Shown: positions 7,774 to 13,038 of the stretch, one piece after another | How the letters are laid out: the number at the start of each line of letters is the position of its first letter | How positions within the stretch are numbered: position 1 is the stretch's first letter | From: Anaerolineae bacterium | GTDB taxonomy: Bacteria > Chloroflexota > Anaerolineae > Anaerolineales > Villigracilaceae | Assembly (NCBI GenBank): GCA_017303735.1 | Contig: JAFLCF010000077.1 | Coordinates: 1 to 13,038 of the forward strand | DNA: 13,038 nucleotides | Direction of reading: 5' to 3' | Position numbers and translations under genes: made by a program | The notes under the pieces: model-generated | The model's database searches: none | Told to the model about the DNA's origin: nothing | The model's input: only the letters and a program-made list of their open reading frames with translations

Positions 7774-7813
7774 CTTTACGCATCACACAATACGTATTGC
7801 GTAATTCGTAAAG
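7774..7813. repeat. 40-bp imperfect palindrome in the nuoH-nuoJ gap
   Basis: The gap holds a nested palindrome. Outer arms ctttacg (7774-7780) and cgtaaag (7807-7813) are exact inverted repeats, and the centre caatacgtattg (7786-7797) is a perfect 12-bp palindrome. The 7-bp segments between them match at 4 of 7 positions. It has no T-tract, so it does not look like a terminator. It could be a dispersed intergenic repeat, an RNA-processing hairpin, or a protein binding site. It occupies the place where nuoI normally lies. Confidence 0.6.
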
Positions 7814-7825
7814 AACACCCGACTC

Positions 7826-9022
7826 CTAGTGATGAGCCTCCACAGGTTTTTTCACGCCTTCGATCCGTTCGCGCTCGCTTCGCGTGGCAGAACGCGCAAT
7901 TTCCAGCGCGATCCAACCCGTCACTACATTGGCGAGGAACATGCCAAGGACGTAAAGCCAGGTCGGGGCGGAGGCGAGAAGCGCATTCATCAAGGCTGTT
8001 ACCAGCAAAAGGGCGAAAGATAACGGAGTGAGGAATTTCCAGTTAAAGGAAAGCATCTGATCGATACGGATGCGCATCATGGTGTACTTTACCCACATGA
8101 TGACCCAATATCCCAACATGGCTTTGATGATGAGGATAAGAATGGCAAGGAAGGGGCTGACTTGTTCCAAACCAAAGAAGCGATAGCCGCCAAAGAAGAG
8201 GATCGCCCAAAAGCCGCCGAAAGTAAAGGCATGCAAAAGTTCGCCCGCATAGAACATACCGAACTTCATACCGGAATATTCGATGTTGAAACCAGATACC
8301 AATTCCGATTCGCCTTCTGCAAGGTCGAAGGGAGCACGTCCCAACTCGGCAATGGCAGCAATGAGGAAGATCAATGCCCCTAGCGGAGACAACATCCAAA
8401 ATGGAATCGGATCCTGAGCCTGAATGATGGCATTCATGTTCATGGAACCCGCAAAGATGGTCGGGATCATCAGCATGGTCAGCATCGGAATTTCGAACGA
8501 GACCATCACCGCCACCTGACGGAAGCCGCCGATCATCGCGAATTTGTTATTCGAAGACCAGCCCGCCATGATAATGGAAAGTGTTCCAATAGCGCCGGCA
8601 GCGATCAAGAAAAGTGCACCGACGTTCAAGTCTGTGCCGAGCATCACGGGAGCCAGCGGCACCACCGCCCACAGGATCAACACAGACATCATCGAGAGGA
8701 TCGGGGCAAGGTTATAAACCACCTTATCCGCCCCACCGGGGGTCGTATCCTCTTTAATGATCAGTTTGATGATGTCGGCAAATGGTTGAATCAAGCCAAA
8801 AGGTCCCACTCGGTTTGGACCTAAACGGTCTTGAAAACGAGCCACCACTTTTCGCTCGATCCAGACCAGGATAATATCCAACACCATCAACAAGGTGATG
8901 AGCAGGAATACGCCGAGAAAGGCAACCAGCACATGAGCAAAAACAGCATCCATGCCCCAGCCGGTGAAGACACCTTCAAGCCAATCCGCGGCGACTTTCA
9001 AGGGGTCATTCAAAAAACTCAT
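7826..9022 (-). CDS. nuoH: NADH-quinone oxidoreductase subunit H
   Basis: NuoH forms the heel of the membrane arm and most of the quinone-binding tunnel where it meets the NuoB/NuoD module. The family signature is clear: WIERKVVARFQDRLGPNRVG (54-73), the IQPFADIIKL segment (78-87), GWSSNNKFAMIGG (154-166), VSFEIP with Glu177, and the acidic loop AELGRAPFDLAEGESELVSG (225-244) followed by NIEYSGMKFG. At 398 residues it is longer than E. coli NuoH (about 325) because of an N-terminal leader of some 25-30 residues and a longer C-terminus. The ATG at 9022 has AGGAG with good spacing. Its natural partners NuoB, NuoC/D and NuoI must be encoded elsewhere. Confidence 0.96.
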   Translation of the reverse strand: MSFLNDPLKVAADWLEGVFTGWGMDAVFAHVLVAFLGVFLLITLLMVLDIILVWIERKVVARFQDRLGPNRVGPFGLIQPFADIIKLIIKEDTTPGGADKVVYNLAPILSMMSVLILWAVVPLAPVMLGTDLNVGALFLIAAGAIGTLSIIMAGWSSNNKFAMIGGFRQVAVMVSFEIPMLTMLMIPTIFAGSMNMNAIIQAQDPIPFWMLSPLGALIFLIAAIAELGRAPFDLAEGESELVSGFNIEYSGMKFGMFYAGELLHAFTFGGFWAILFFGGYRFFGLEQVSPFLAILILIIKAMLGYWVIMWVKYTMMRIRIDQMLSFNWKFLTPLSFALLLVTALMNALLASAPTWLYVLGMFLANVVTGWIALEIARSATRSERERIEGVKKPVEAHH

Positions 9023-9046
9023 AAAACACTCCTATTACACAAAGAA

Positions 9047-9075
9047 AAGGCTGAAAGGAAAATCCCATCAGCCTT
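9047..9075 (-). other. Hairpin in the nuoA-nuoH gap
   Basis: The arms aaggctga (9047-9054) and tcagcctt (9068-9075) are exact inverted repeats, and the inner bases can add about four more pairs, one of them a wobble. On the minus strand the stem is followed by TTCTTTG, which is too weak for a convincing terminator. It may act as a leaky terminator, mRNA stabiliser or processing site that lets nuoA and nuoH differ in level. The 73-bp gap stands where nuoB, C, D and others usually lie. Confidence 0.45.
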
Positions 9076-9095
9076 ATCTTCAATTTATTAGCAGT

Positions 9096-9449
9096 TTATG
9101 CCCACTCCAACATTCCCTTGCGCCAGGTATATACCAAACCGACGACCAGAATGCCGACAAATATAATGCCTTCGATCACGGCGTATAAACCAAGTTGACC
9201 CAGTTTTACCGCCCACGGGAAGAGGAAGACCGCTTCCACATCGAATACCAGAAAGACCAGCGCAAAAATATAATACTGCGCCTTAAATTGAATCCATGCA
9301 TCGCCAACCGGTTCGATACCACATTCATAGGTAGACTCTTTGATCGGATTGGGCTTCTTGGGACCAAAAATAAAACCAGCGGCAATCGCACCAATCGGAA
9401 TGATCAAACCCACAACAATAAACAGGGCGACATATAACCACTCATTCAT
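9096..9449 (-). CDS. nuoA: NADH-quinone oxidoreductase subunit A
   Basis: NuoA is a three-helix subunit of the complex I membrane arm beside NuoH, NuoJ and NuoK. The 117 residues match the family. Diagnostic features are the loop PIKESTYECGIEPVGDA with Cys43, and TM2 with Asp70 and Glu72 (VFLVFDVEAVFLFPWAV). The ATG at 9449 has GGAGAG about seven bases upstream. It is the first complex I gene in the direction of transcription, so the operon promoter should lie in the 101-bp gap between it and the lipoprotein gene. nuoA normally leads an A-B-C-D order; here nuoH comes next. Confidence 0.96.
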   Translation of the reverse strand: MNEWLYVALFIVVGLIIPIGAIAAGFIFGPKKPNPIKESTYECGIEPVGDAWIQFKAQYYIFALVFLVFDVEAVFLFPWAVKLGQLGLYAVIEGIIFVGILVVGLVYTWRKGMLEWA

Positions 9450-9487
9450 TTATATCTCTCCATGGGGAAATGTATTACAACTTGGGC

Positions 9488-9493
9488 ATTGTA
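9488..9493 (-). promoter_or_regulatory. Candidate extended -10 box upstream of nuoA
   Basis: The minus strand reads TGGTACAAT, a TGn-extended -10 element (TACAAT at 9488-9493) about 38 bp ahead of the nuoA ATG. No good -35 box lies 16-18 bp upstream; a nice TTGACA at 9527-9532 is 33 bp away. A promoter is expected somewhere in 9450-9550 because the nuo genes change function from the upstream cluster, but read-through from that cluster cannot be excluded. Confidence 0.35.
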
Positions 9494-9550
9494 CCATAAA
9501 GAACAAATTAGCTCTCTGTTAATGGTTGTCAATTTTTTGGGTGATATTTG

Positions 9551-10318
9551 TCACGTTTTCTTTCTGGCTTTGGCGGGCTTCTTTTTGTTCTTGCTCAGGC
9601 GCTCGAACAGGTATTTCACAATATCCTTAAAGAAAGGGAAGCCCACGATCGTTCCCAAGACCGACCCCACCACACCCGATGTCTTCACAAAATTGGTGGA
9701 GAACCCCAAGAAATCAACTACTTTAATATCGAATATCTGGATCGAAATTTCTTTTCGGTCTTTTTGCCCAGTTTCACGGTTTTCAAAATTAAGGAACAGA
9801 AAGATCGTGCCGCCATAGATCCCCACATCCTGCGCGCGCACGCTCCAGGTAAAGGTCACACGTTCACCCTGCTTCAAAGGCTGGAAGGTGGCACCGGGAG
9901 GCACAACCTCCAAGCCAGCCACCTGATAATATGCCTCAGCAGTGACGTTATGAGTAGCATATAAATTCGGGATCTCAATTACCTCCCCTTCAGTAACATT
10001 CCCCTCGATCTGTGCAGTTGGCGTGATATTTCCCTGCGCATCCACATCAAGCGTCAAGATGATCACATCACTGCCAGACCCGGCTTTTATAACAGGCGGA
10101 TATTCCAATATCAGATAGCGAAACTCAGGAAGCGCTGGCGCCGGTTCCTCTCCCCCGCCGGTCGCTGGGACCAAAAACTCAGGCGTAGCTGTCGCTGGAG
10201 GCGGATCCACTTCCGTGGAAGCATCGCTTGGTGCCGTGCTGGCTCCACAGGCGCTTAGCGCAATCGAAGTTAAAAGAAAGAAGACGAGTTTGTGCAAAGA
10301 ATAATAACGAGCCTTCAT
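9551..10318 (-). CDS. Lipoprotein with C-terminal membrane segment, function unknown
   Basis: This 255-residue protein starts with a signal peptide ending in a lipobox (IALSAC, Cys24 as the lipidated residue). A Pro/Thr/Glu-rich linker (about 26-65) leads to a probable beta-rich extracytoplasmic domain (about 66-195; e.g. FRYLILEYPPVIKAG, VTFTWSVRAQDVGIYGGTIF). A Gly/Phe-rich hydrophobic stretch (about 208-225, SGVVGSVLGTIVGFPFF) and a strongly basic tail (KNKKKPAKARKKT) follow. That layout implies anchoring at both ends: lipid outside, and a C-terminal span with its tail in the cytoplasm. The ATG overlaps the stop of the small membrane gene by four bases and has GGAG eight bases upstream. 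I cannot name the family. Its coupling to a TM peptide and a nucleotidyltransferase-fold protein suggests a shared role at the membrane. Confidence 0.85.
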   Translation of the reverse strand: MKARYYSLHKLVFFLLTSIALSACGASTAPSDASTEVDPPPATATPEFLVPATGGGEEPAPALPEFRYLILEYPPVIKAGSGSDVIILTLDVDAQGNITPTAQIEGNVTEGEVIEIPNLYATHNVTAEAYYQVAGLEVVPPGATFQPLKQGERVTFTWSVRAQDVGIYGGTIFLFLNFENRETGQKDRKEISIQIFDIKVVDFLGFSTNFVKTSGVVGSVLGTIVGFPFFKDIVKYLFERLSKNKKKPAKARKKT

Positions 10319-10497
10319 ATCCCATTCTCCAAGTGTGAAAGCTCAAATTGCATTGAGGATGGAGTTGGTAGCCGCATCTCGGTCGGTGAAATGGTTTGGA
10401 TGCGCGTCTCACGCGGATTGGGCGAAAATCCCCACACCAATAGAACAATAGAGATCGTTAGAATAACGAGCGCAAGGACAAGTTGGAACTTTTTCAT
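10315..10497 (-). CDS. Small single-span membrane protein (60 residues)
   Basis: The sequence opens with MKK and then a membrane span (about residues 4-24, FQLVLALVILTISIVLLVWGF). A 36-residue tail rich in Pro, Thr and Ser follows (NPRETRIQTISPTEMRLPTP). It is most likely an N-in signal anchor with the tail outside, next to the lipoprotein domain. No family is recognised. It is supported as a real gene by ATGA overlaps at both ends: its ATG overlaps the nucleotidyltransferase stop and its TGA overlaps the lipoprotein start. A purine-rich GGTGGAAG stretch also precedes the ATG. Such exact coupling on both sides is unlikely for a chance frame. Confidence 0.75.
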   Translation of the reverse strand: MKKFQLVLALVILTISIVLLVWGFSPNPRETRIQTISPTEMRLPTPSSMQFELSHLENGI

Positions 10498-11243
10498 CGT
10501 TGTACTTCTTCCACCTCAATATACCATTTAACACGAGTACCAACGCGGTCGCGCAGTTGCCAAGCCATGGGCTTTGGCATTTCTGCAAATGTACGCCGAA
10601 TATCGTTGATGCGCCCAATAACAAGCGCCTTCTCTTCATCATTAAGCGGTATTTCGTTCTTGTTCAACATGGCTTCGATCTTTTCGAGATTAATGGACGT
10701 GGTTTTATACAAGCCCCAATCGGCACTACCCAACTGCGCCAATATCTTGAGGTTGATGGTTTCGTTATCGCCTTCGCCGGTCTTGTTATTAAGCAAAATC
10801 GAGGTGAGGTCAAAAGCATCTTTGCGATTGAGTTCAACGATCTGGATCTTGGAAAGGAAAAGCTCTGCCAACGGAATGGTGACAGGGTCGGCATTCAACC
10901 GTTCTTCAAGCGGGATTTTGTGACACATCTCGAAATGCCCGACAAAAATATCCACCTTCATCTCGGTTGGGTTGTGATAATAGATCTGGCGCTGGTCACC
11001 ATTGAGAACGTTAAACTGTTTATGCGGAACATAACCGACTGCTGGCATGAATGCCTCGAATTCGCGACGTTGTTTGAGTGGGACACAAAAATCCAGGTCG
11101 GCAAATTCGCGCTTAAAGAGCGGGTGCTTGGTCTTGTTGTGCGTTTCCACTGCCAGCCCGCCAATGGCGCGAAGTTGAATTTTTTTTGCATTTGCCGCTT
11201 CCACGAGGCGGTACATTTCCTGCACGAGGTCGAGAGATTCCAT
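10494..11243 (-). CDS. Nucleotidyltransferase-fold protein (MNT/AbiEii-like), stand-alone
   Basis: The 249-residue protein (ATG at 11243) shows the nucleotidyltransferase core: a GG motif after a predicted strand (LRAIGGLAVE, Gly28-Gly29), a DxD pair (FADLDFCV, Asp49 and Asp51), and a third acidic strand residue (MKVDIFVG, Asp98). All three metal-binding carboxylates are present, so it may be active. A helical C-terminal half follows, with ELFLSKIQIVELNRKDAFDL resembling the substrate-side helices of this superfamily. Substrate is unknown; the family includes antibiotic-modifying, toxin-like and tRNA/protein-modifying enzymes. A TTG at 11246 directly before the ATG is an alternative start, with AGGA spaced 7 bases from it against 10 from the ATG. 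Its stop overlaps the next gene (ATGA). It lies 34 bp after the kinase-like gene with no terminator between. Confidence 0.8.
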   Translation of the reverse strand: MESLDLVQEMYRLVEAANAKKIQLRAIGGLAVETHNKTKHPLFKREFADLDFCVPLKQRREFEAFMPAVGYVPHKQFNVLNGDQRQIYYHNPTEMKVDIFVGHFEMCHKIPLEERLNADPVTIPLAELFLSKIQIVELNRKDAFDLTSILLNNKTGEGDNETINLKILAQLGSADWGLYKTTSINLEKIEAMLNKNEIPLNDEEKALVIGRINDIRRTFAEMPKPMAWQLRDRVGTRVKWYIEVEEVQR

Positions 11244-11280
11244 CAACGAGTTTTCCTGCTTCCCATTTTACTCTTTTTGC

Positions 11281-12180
11281 TTATTGCCTTACATCCTTGA
11301 TCCATCCTGAGAATTCCTTTGAATCCATTTTCTCTACCGCCCTGCCCCAGCGTTCGAGTGCCCAGCCCCAGAAGTCAAATTCAATGGTGGAGATACTGGC
11401 TTGAATGGCTGCCCACAAACCCCAGCCGACATCCGACATGATCATGTTGAGTTTCATACGCGCGATCCGTTGCGGAGTGGCTTCACCAAAATAGGCAGCA
11501 CAGACTTCCTTGATCTGCTCGTCGTTAAATTGCATTTCCTGACAGGTATTGCCCAACTCAAAAGTCGGGTCGTTGTTGCCGCTGTATTCGTAATCGATCA
11601 GCCAGAGTTGCTTGCCATCGTCGATATAGTTCTCAGCGAGCAGGTCGTTATTGCAAGGGACAGTTGCCAGCGGTTTGACAGACATGGCTTTTTCGATGTC
11701 GTTGACTGTAGGAATCCGCTCGGGGTAGCCTTCGGGGATTTTGAAGCCGCGCTCACTGCACAGGCGTAGGTAATACTCTGTGAGGCGGAACATGTTGAAG
11801 TCCGTCAGGAAGCGCTCGCCAGCGTGGAGTCGCTTGATGGCGTGAGCCATGCGCGAGGGCATCCCAGACTCGTTAAGGGAATCCTTCGACATGGTTTTGC
11901 CGTCGAGAAACTCCAACACCATCACGTTGTGTTCAGGAAAATAATTTAATACCTTTGGAGCAACCCCCGCATTTGCCGCCGCTTGCGTGTTGTGATATTC
12001 ATTGTTGCGGTCGATGGCGAGCAGTTCGGTGCCTTCGCCCGGCACGCGGACAAAATATGGTTTGCCATCAACGAGTACTTTGTAATTGGTATTGGTTAAC
12101 CCGCCTGAAAGCAGTTGAATGGAAACGTCCTTTCCTTTCCAATCCTCCACCTTGGCGGCGATCTCTTCGATAATGGACAT
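11281..12180 (-). CDS. Choline/ethanolamine kinase-like phosphotransferase
   Basis: This 299-residue protein belongs to the APH/choline-kinase superfamily, which transfers the ATP gamma-phosphate to a small hydroxyl substrate. Seen in order: a Gly-rich loop (LSGGLTNTNYKV, 24-35), an ATP-side basic residue (FVRVPG, Arg45), a hinge-like VMVLEFLDG (87-94), the catalytic loop PCNNDLLAENYI (175-186, Asp179 and Asn184), and the metal-binding IDYEYSGNNDPTFELGN (195-211, Asp196). The loop has Asn177 where HxDxxxxN is usual. Choline or ethanolamine is inferred from the IDYEYS...NDP signature and the upstream amine/amino-acid permease. The start is set at 12180: GGAG lies six bases upstream, and the longer frame to 12231 would translate the palindrome. 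A related small-molecule kinase remains possible. Confidence 0.85.
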   Translation of the reverse strand: MSIIEEIAAKVEDWKGKDVSIQLLSGGLTNTNYKVLVDGKPYFVRVPGEGTELLAIDRNNEYHNTQAAANAGVAPKVLNYFPEHNVMVLEFLDGKTMSKDSLNESGMPSRMAHAIKRLHAGERFLTDFNMFRLTEYYLRLCSERGFKIPEGYPERIPTVNDIEKAMSVKPLATVPCNNDLLAENYIDDGKQLWLIDYEYSGNNDPTFELGNTCQEMQFNDEQIKEVCAAYFGEATPQRIARMKLNMIMSDVGWGLWAAIQASISTIEFDFWGWALERWGRAVEKMDSKEFSGWIKDVRQ

Positions 12181-12198
12181 GCTTATCTCCATAACGCA

Positions 12199-12235
12199 AA
12201 AGGTGACAGTCACCTGCGAGGTGACTGTCACCTTT
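12199..12235. repeat. Double palindrome / terminator-like hairpin between permease and kinase genes
   Basis: Two 17-base arms (12199-12215 and 12219-12235) are perfect inverted repeats around a 3-base loop (gcg). Each arm is itself a near-palindrome: aggtgac-a-gtcacct and aggtgac-t-gtcacct. Read on the minus strand, the hairpin begins 11 bases after the permease stop and is followed by TTTT, so it could act as a partial terminator. It also lies in the leader of the kinase gene, roughly ten bases before its ribosome site, so it could tune read-through. Eleven bases are shared with the nuo terminator. Confidence 0.75.
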
Positions 12236-12246
12236 CTTAAATCAAT

Positions 12247-13038
12247 TTACTCTACAGGAATTTCAGATGTGACCTTGTCCATGTCAATGCCTTCGCTCTT
12301 GCGCTTGGACTTGAAGCCATAATAAATGGCAGCCGCAATTGCATAACAGGAACCAAGGAAGATAATGGAATTGGTATTGGCAAAACTAATGCCATATAAA
12401 CCAGCCGGGGCATAGGCGGGGTTGAGCCACGGGTCGAAGAACCATTCCACCAATAGGAAAAGCAGGAAGCCACCAAAGATCAAACCGGCGACAGTGATGA
12501 GCGGAATGCCTGCCACTTTCATCTTGGCGATCGGCGACGCTTCATATAATTCCTTTTTCTTGTACGGCAGGATGATAGCGGCAACAGCAGTACCAAAGTA
12601 CATGATCGCAATGCCTTGGGTTGCTGCAAGGGTGATGGATTTGAAGCCCGCAACATCGTAGGCATACAAAGCCGCAACAAGGACGGCGGGCAGGATCATG
12701 TACAACATCGCATTGACCGGTGTGCCGTTCTTATTCAACTCGGCGGCTTTTTCAGGGAGCAGGCGGTCGAAAGCGGCGGCGAAGATCACGCGGGTGGAGG
12801 AAAGGAAGAGCGTACCCGCCCAGCCGAACCACCAGGTCGCCATCAACAATAACACGAGGATTTGTATGAAGCGATTACTTGTGAGGAAAACCGCCAACAT
12901 AGCCGGGTTGGGCCACACAGGCAGAGGCGGCACTACATCGGTATAGCCCCAGGCGTAGTTCCACCATGCGGCATTGGCTTGCACATAAAAATCCCAGCCG
13001 AAGGTGCGGTTAACACCGAGGAAGAAAATGATCGCCAA
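12247..13038 (-). CDS. APC-superfamily amino acid/amine permease, C-terminal part
   Basis: The frame is open through the window edge, so only the last 263 or so codons are seen and the start lies outside. It shows about five to six hydrophobic segments. The typical APC late-helix signature is present: a span ending in WFGWAGTLFLSSTRVIFAAAFDRLLP, then a loop of the form EKAAELNKNGTPVNA. Further spans include AMLYMILPAVLVAALYA and IAIMYFGTAVAAIILPY, and the protein ends in a charged cytoplasmic tail (FKSKRKSEGIDMDKVTSEIPVE). These proteins import amino acids or amines by proton or sodium symport or by exchange. Substrate cannot be read from this part. The following kinase-like gene, 66 bp downstream, makes an ethanolamine/choline-type or amino-alcohol substrate plausible but unproven. 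Confidence 0.85.
   Translation of the reverse strand: MAIIFFLGVNRTFGWDFYVQANAAWWNYAWGYTDVVPPLPVWPNPAMLAVFLTSNRFIQILVLLLMATWWFGWAGTLFLSSTRVIFAAAFDRLLPEKAAELNKNGTPVNAMLYMILPAVLVAALYAYDVAGFKSITLAATQGIAIMYFGTAVAAIILPYKKKELYEASPIAKMKVAGIPLITVAGLIFGGFLLFLLVEWFFDPWLNPAYAPAGLYGISFANTNSIIFLGSCYAIAAAIYYGFKSKRKSEGIDMDKVTSEIPVE

Noticed and set aside
273..9449. Mrp-type antiporter or membrane-bound hydrogenase instead of complex I
   Set aside because: NuoA, NuoH, NuoJ and NuoK with diagnostic residues are all present in complex I style. The electron donor still cannot be read from the window because no peripheral subunit is present.
9527..9532. TTGACA as the -35 box of the nuoA promoter
   Set aside because: It is 33 bp from the best -10 box; the only -10-like sequence at correct spacing (TAATTT, 9505-9510) is a poor match.
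10494..11243. AbiE-type toxin-antitoxin system
   Set aside because: The nucleotidyltransferase core is similar, but no AbiEi-like or other small antitoxin partner is next to it. The neighbours are a TM peptide and a lipoprotein.
12181..12231. N-terminal extension of the kinase-like protein by 17 residues
   Set aside because: The extra residues are the translated palindrome, and a good GGAG ribosome site lies six bases before the ATG at 12180.
1..13038. CRISPR arrays, tRNA or rRNA genes, insertion sequences
   Set aside because: No regularly spaced direct repeats, no tRNA-like cloverleaf or rRNA signature, and no transposase-like frame were seen on either strand.

Overview
The window looks like chromosomal DNA from a Chloroflexota bacterium, most likely an Anaerolineae-type lineage. 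This rests on the flavour of the NuoH, NuoM and NuoA proteins, a roughly balanced base composition, and a lipoprotein plus nucleotidyltransferase cluster of a kind I associate with that phylum. The taxonomy is inference. Every gene I can support lies on the minus strand, so transcription runs from high to low coordinates.

Reading in that direction: 13038-12247 is the C-terminal half of an APC-superfamily amino acid/amine permease. A nearly perfect two-unit palindrome (12199-12235) follows, then a choline/ethanolamine-kinase-like phosphotransferase (11281-12180). After 34 bp come three genes joined by ATGA overlaps: a nucleotidyltransferase-fold protein (10494-11243), a 60-residue single-span membrane protein (10315-10497), and a lipoprotein with a second, C-terminal membrane segment (9551-10318). 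I do not recognise the function of this trio.

From 9449 down to 273 lies a respiratory complex I cluster holding only membrane-arm subunits: nuoA, nuoH, nuoJ, nuoK, nuoL, nuoM, a second nuoM, and nuoN. The peripheral-arm genes (nuoB, C, D, E, F, G, I) are absent. The usual nuoB-G position (between A and H) and nuoI position (between H and J) are each replaced by about 70 bp carrying a hairpin or palindrome. The operon ends in a strong intrinsic terminator (228-264). A partial gene for a small membrane protein starts at position 80, behind a consensus promoter that predicts a leaderless or nearly leaderless mRNA.

The most interesting system is the complex I variant. It has two different NuoM subunits, and its NuoL has about 30 extra residues in the C-terminal lateral-helix region. 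That pairing fits the '2M' complex I type proposed to carry an extra proton-pumping module. However, the second NuoM lacks the central TM7 lysine (Leu239 in its place) while keeping the other three key charged residues. It may therefore be a non-canonical or non-pumping spacer. The best secondary targets are the three-gene nucleotidyltransferase/TM/lipoprotein module and the related palindromes at the ends of transcription units.
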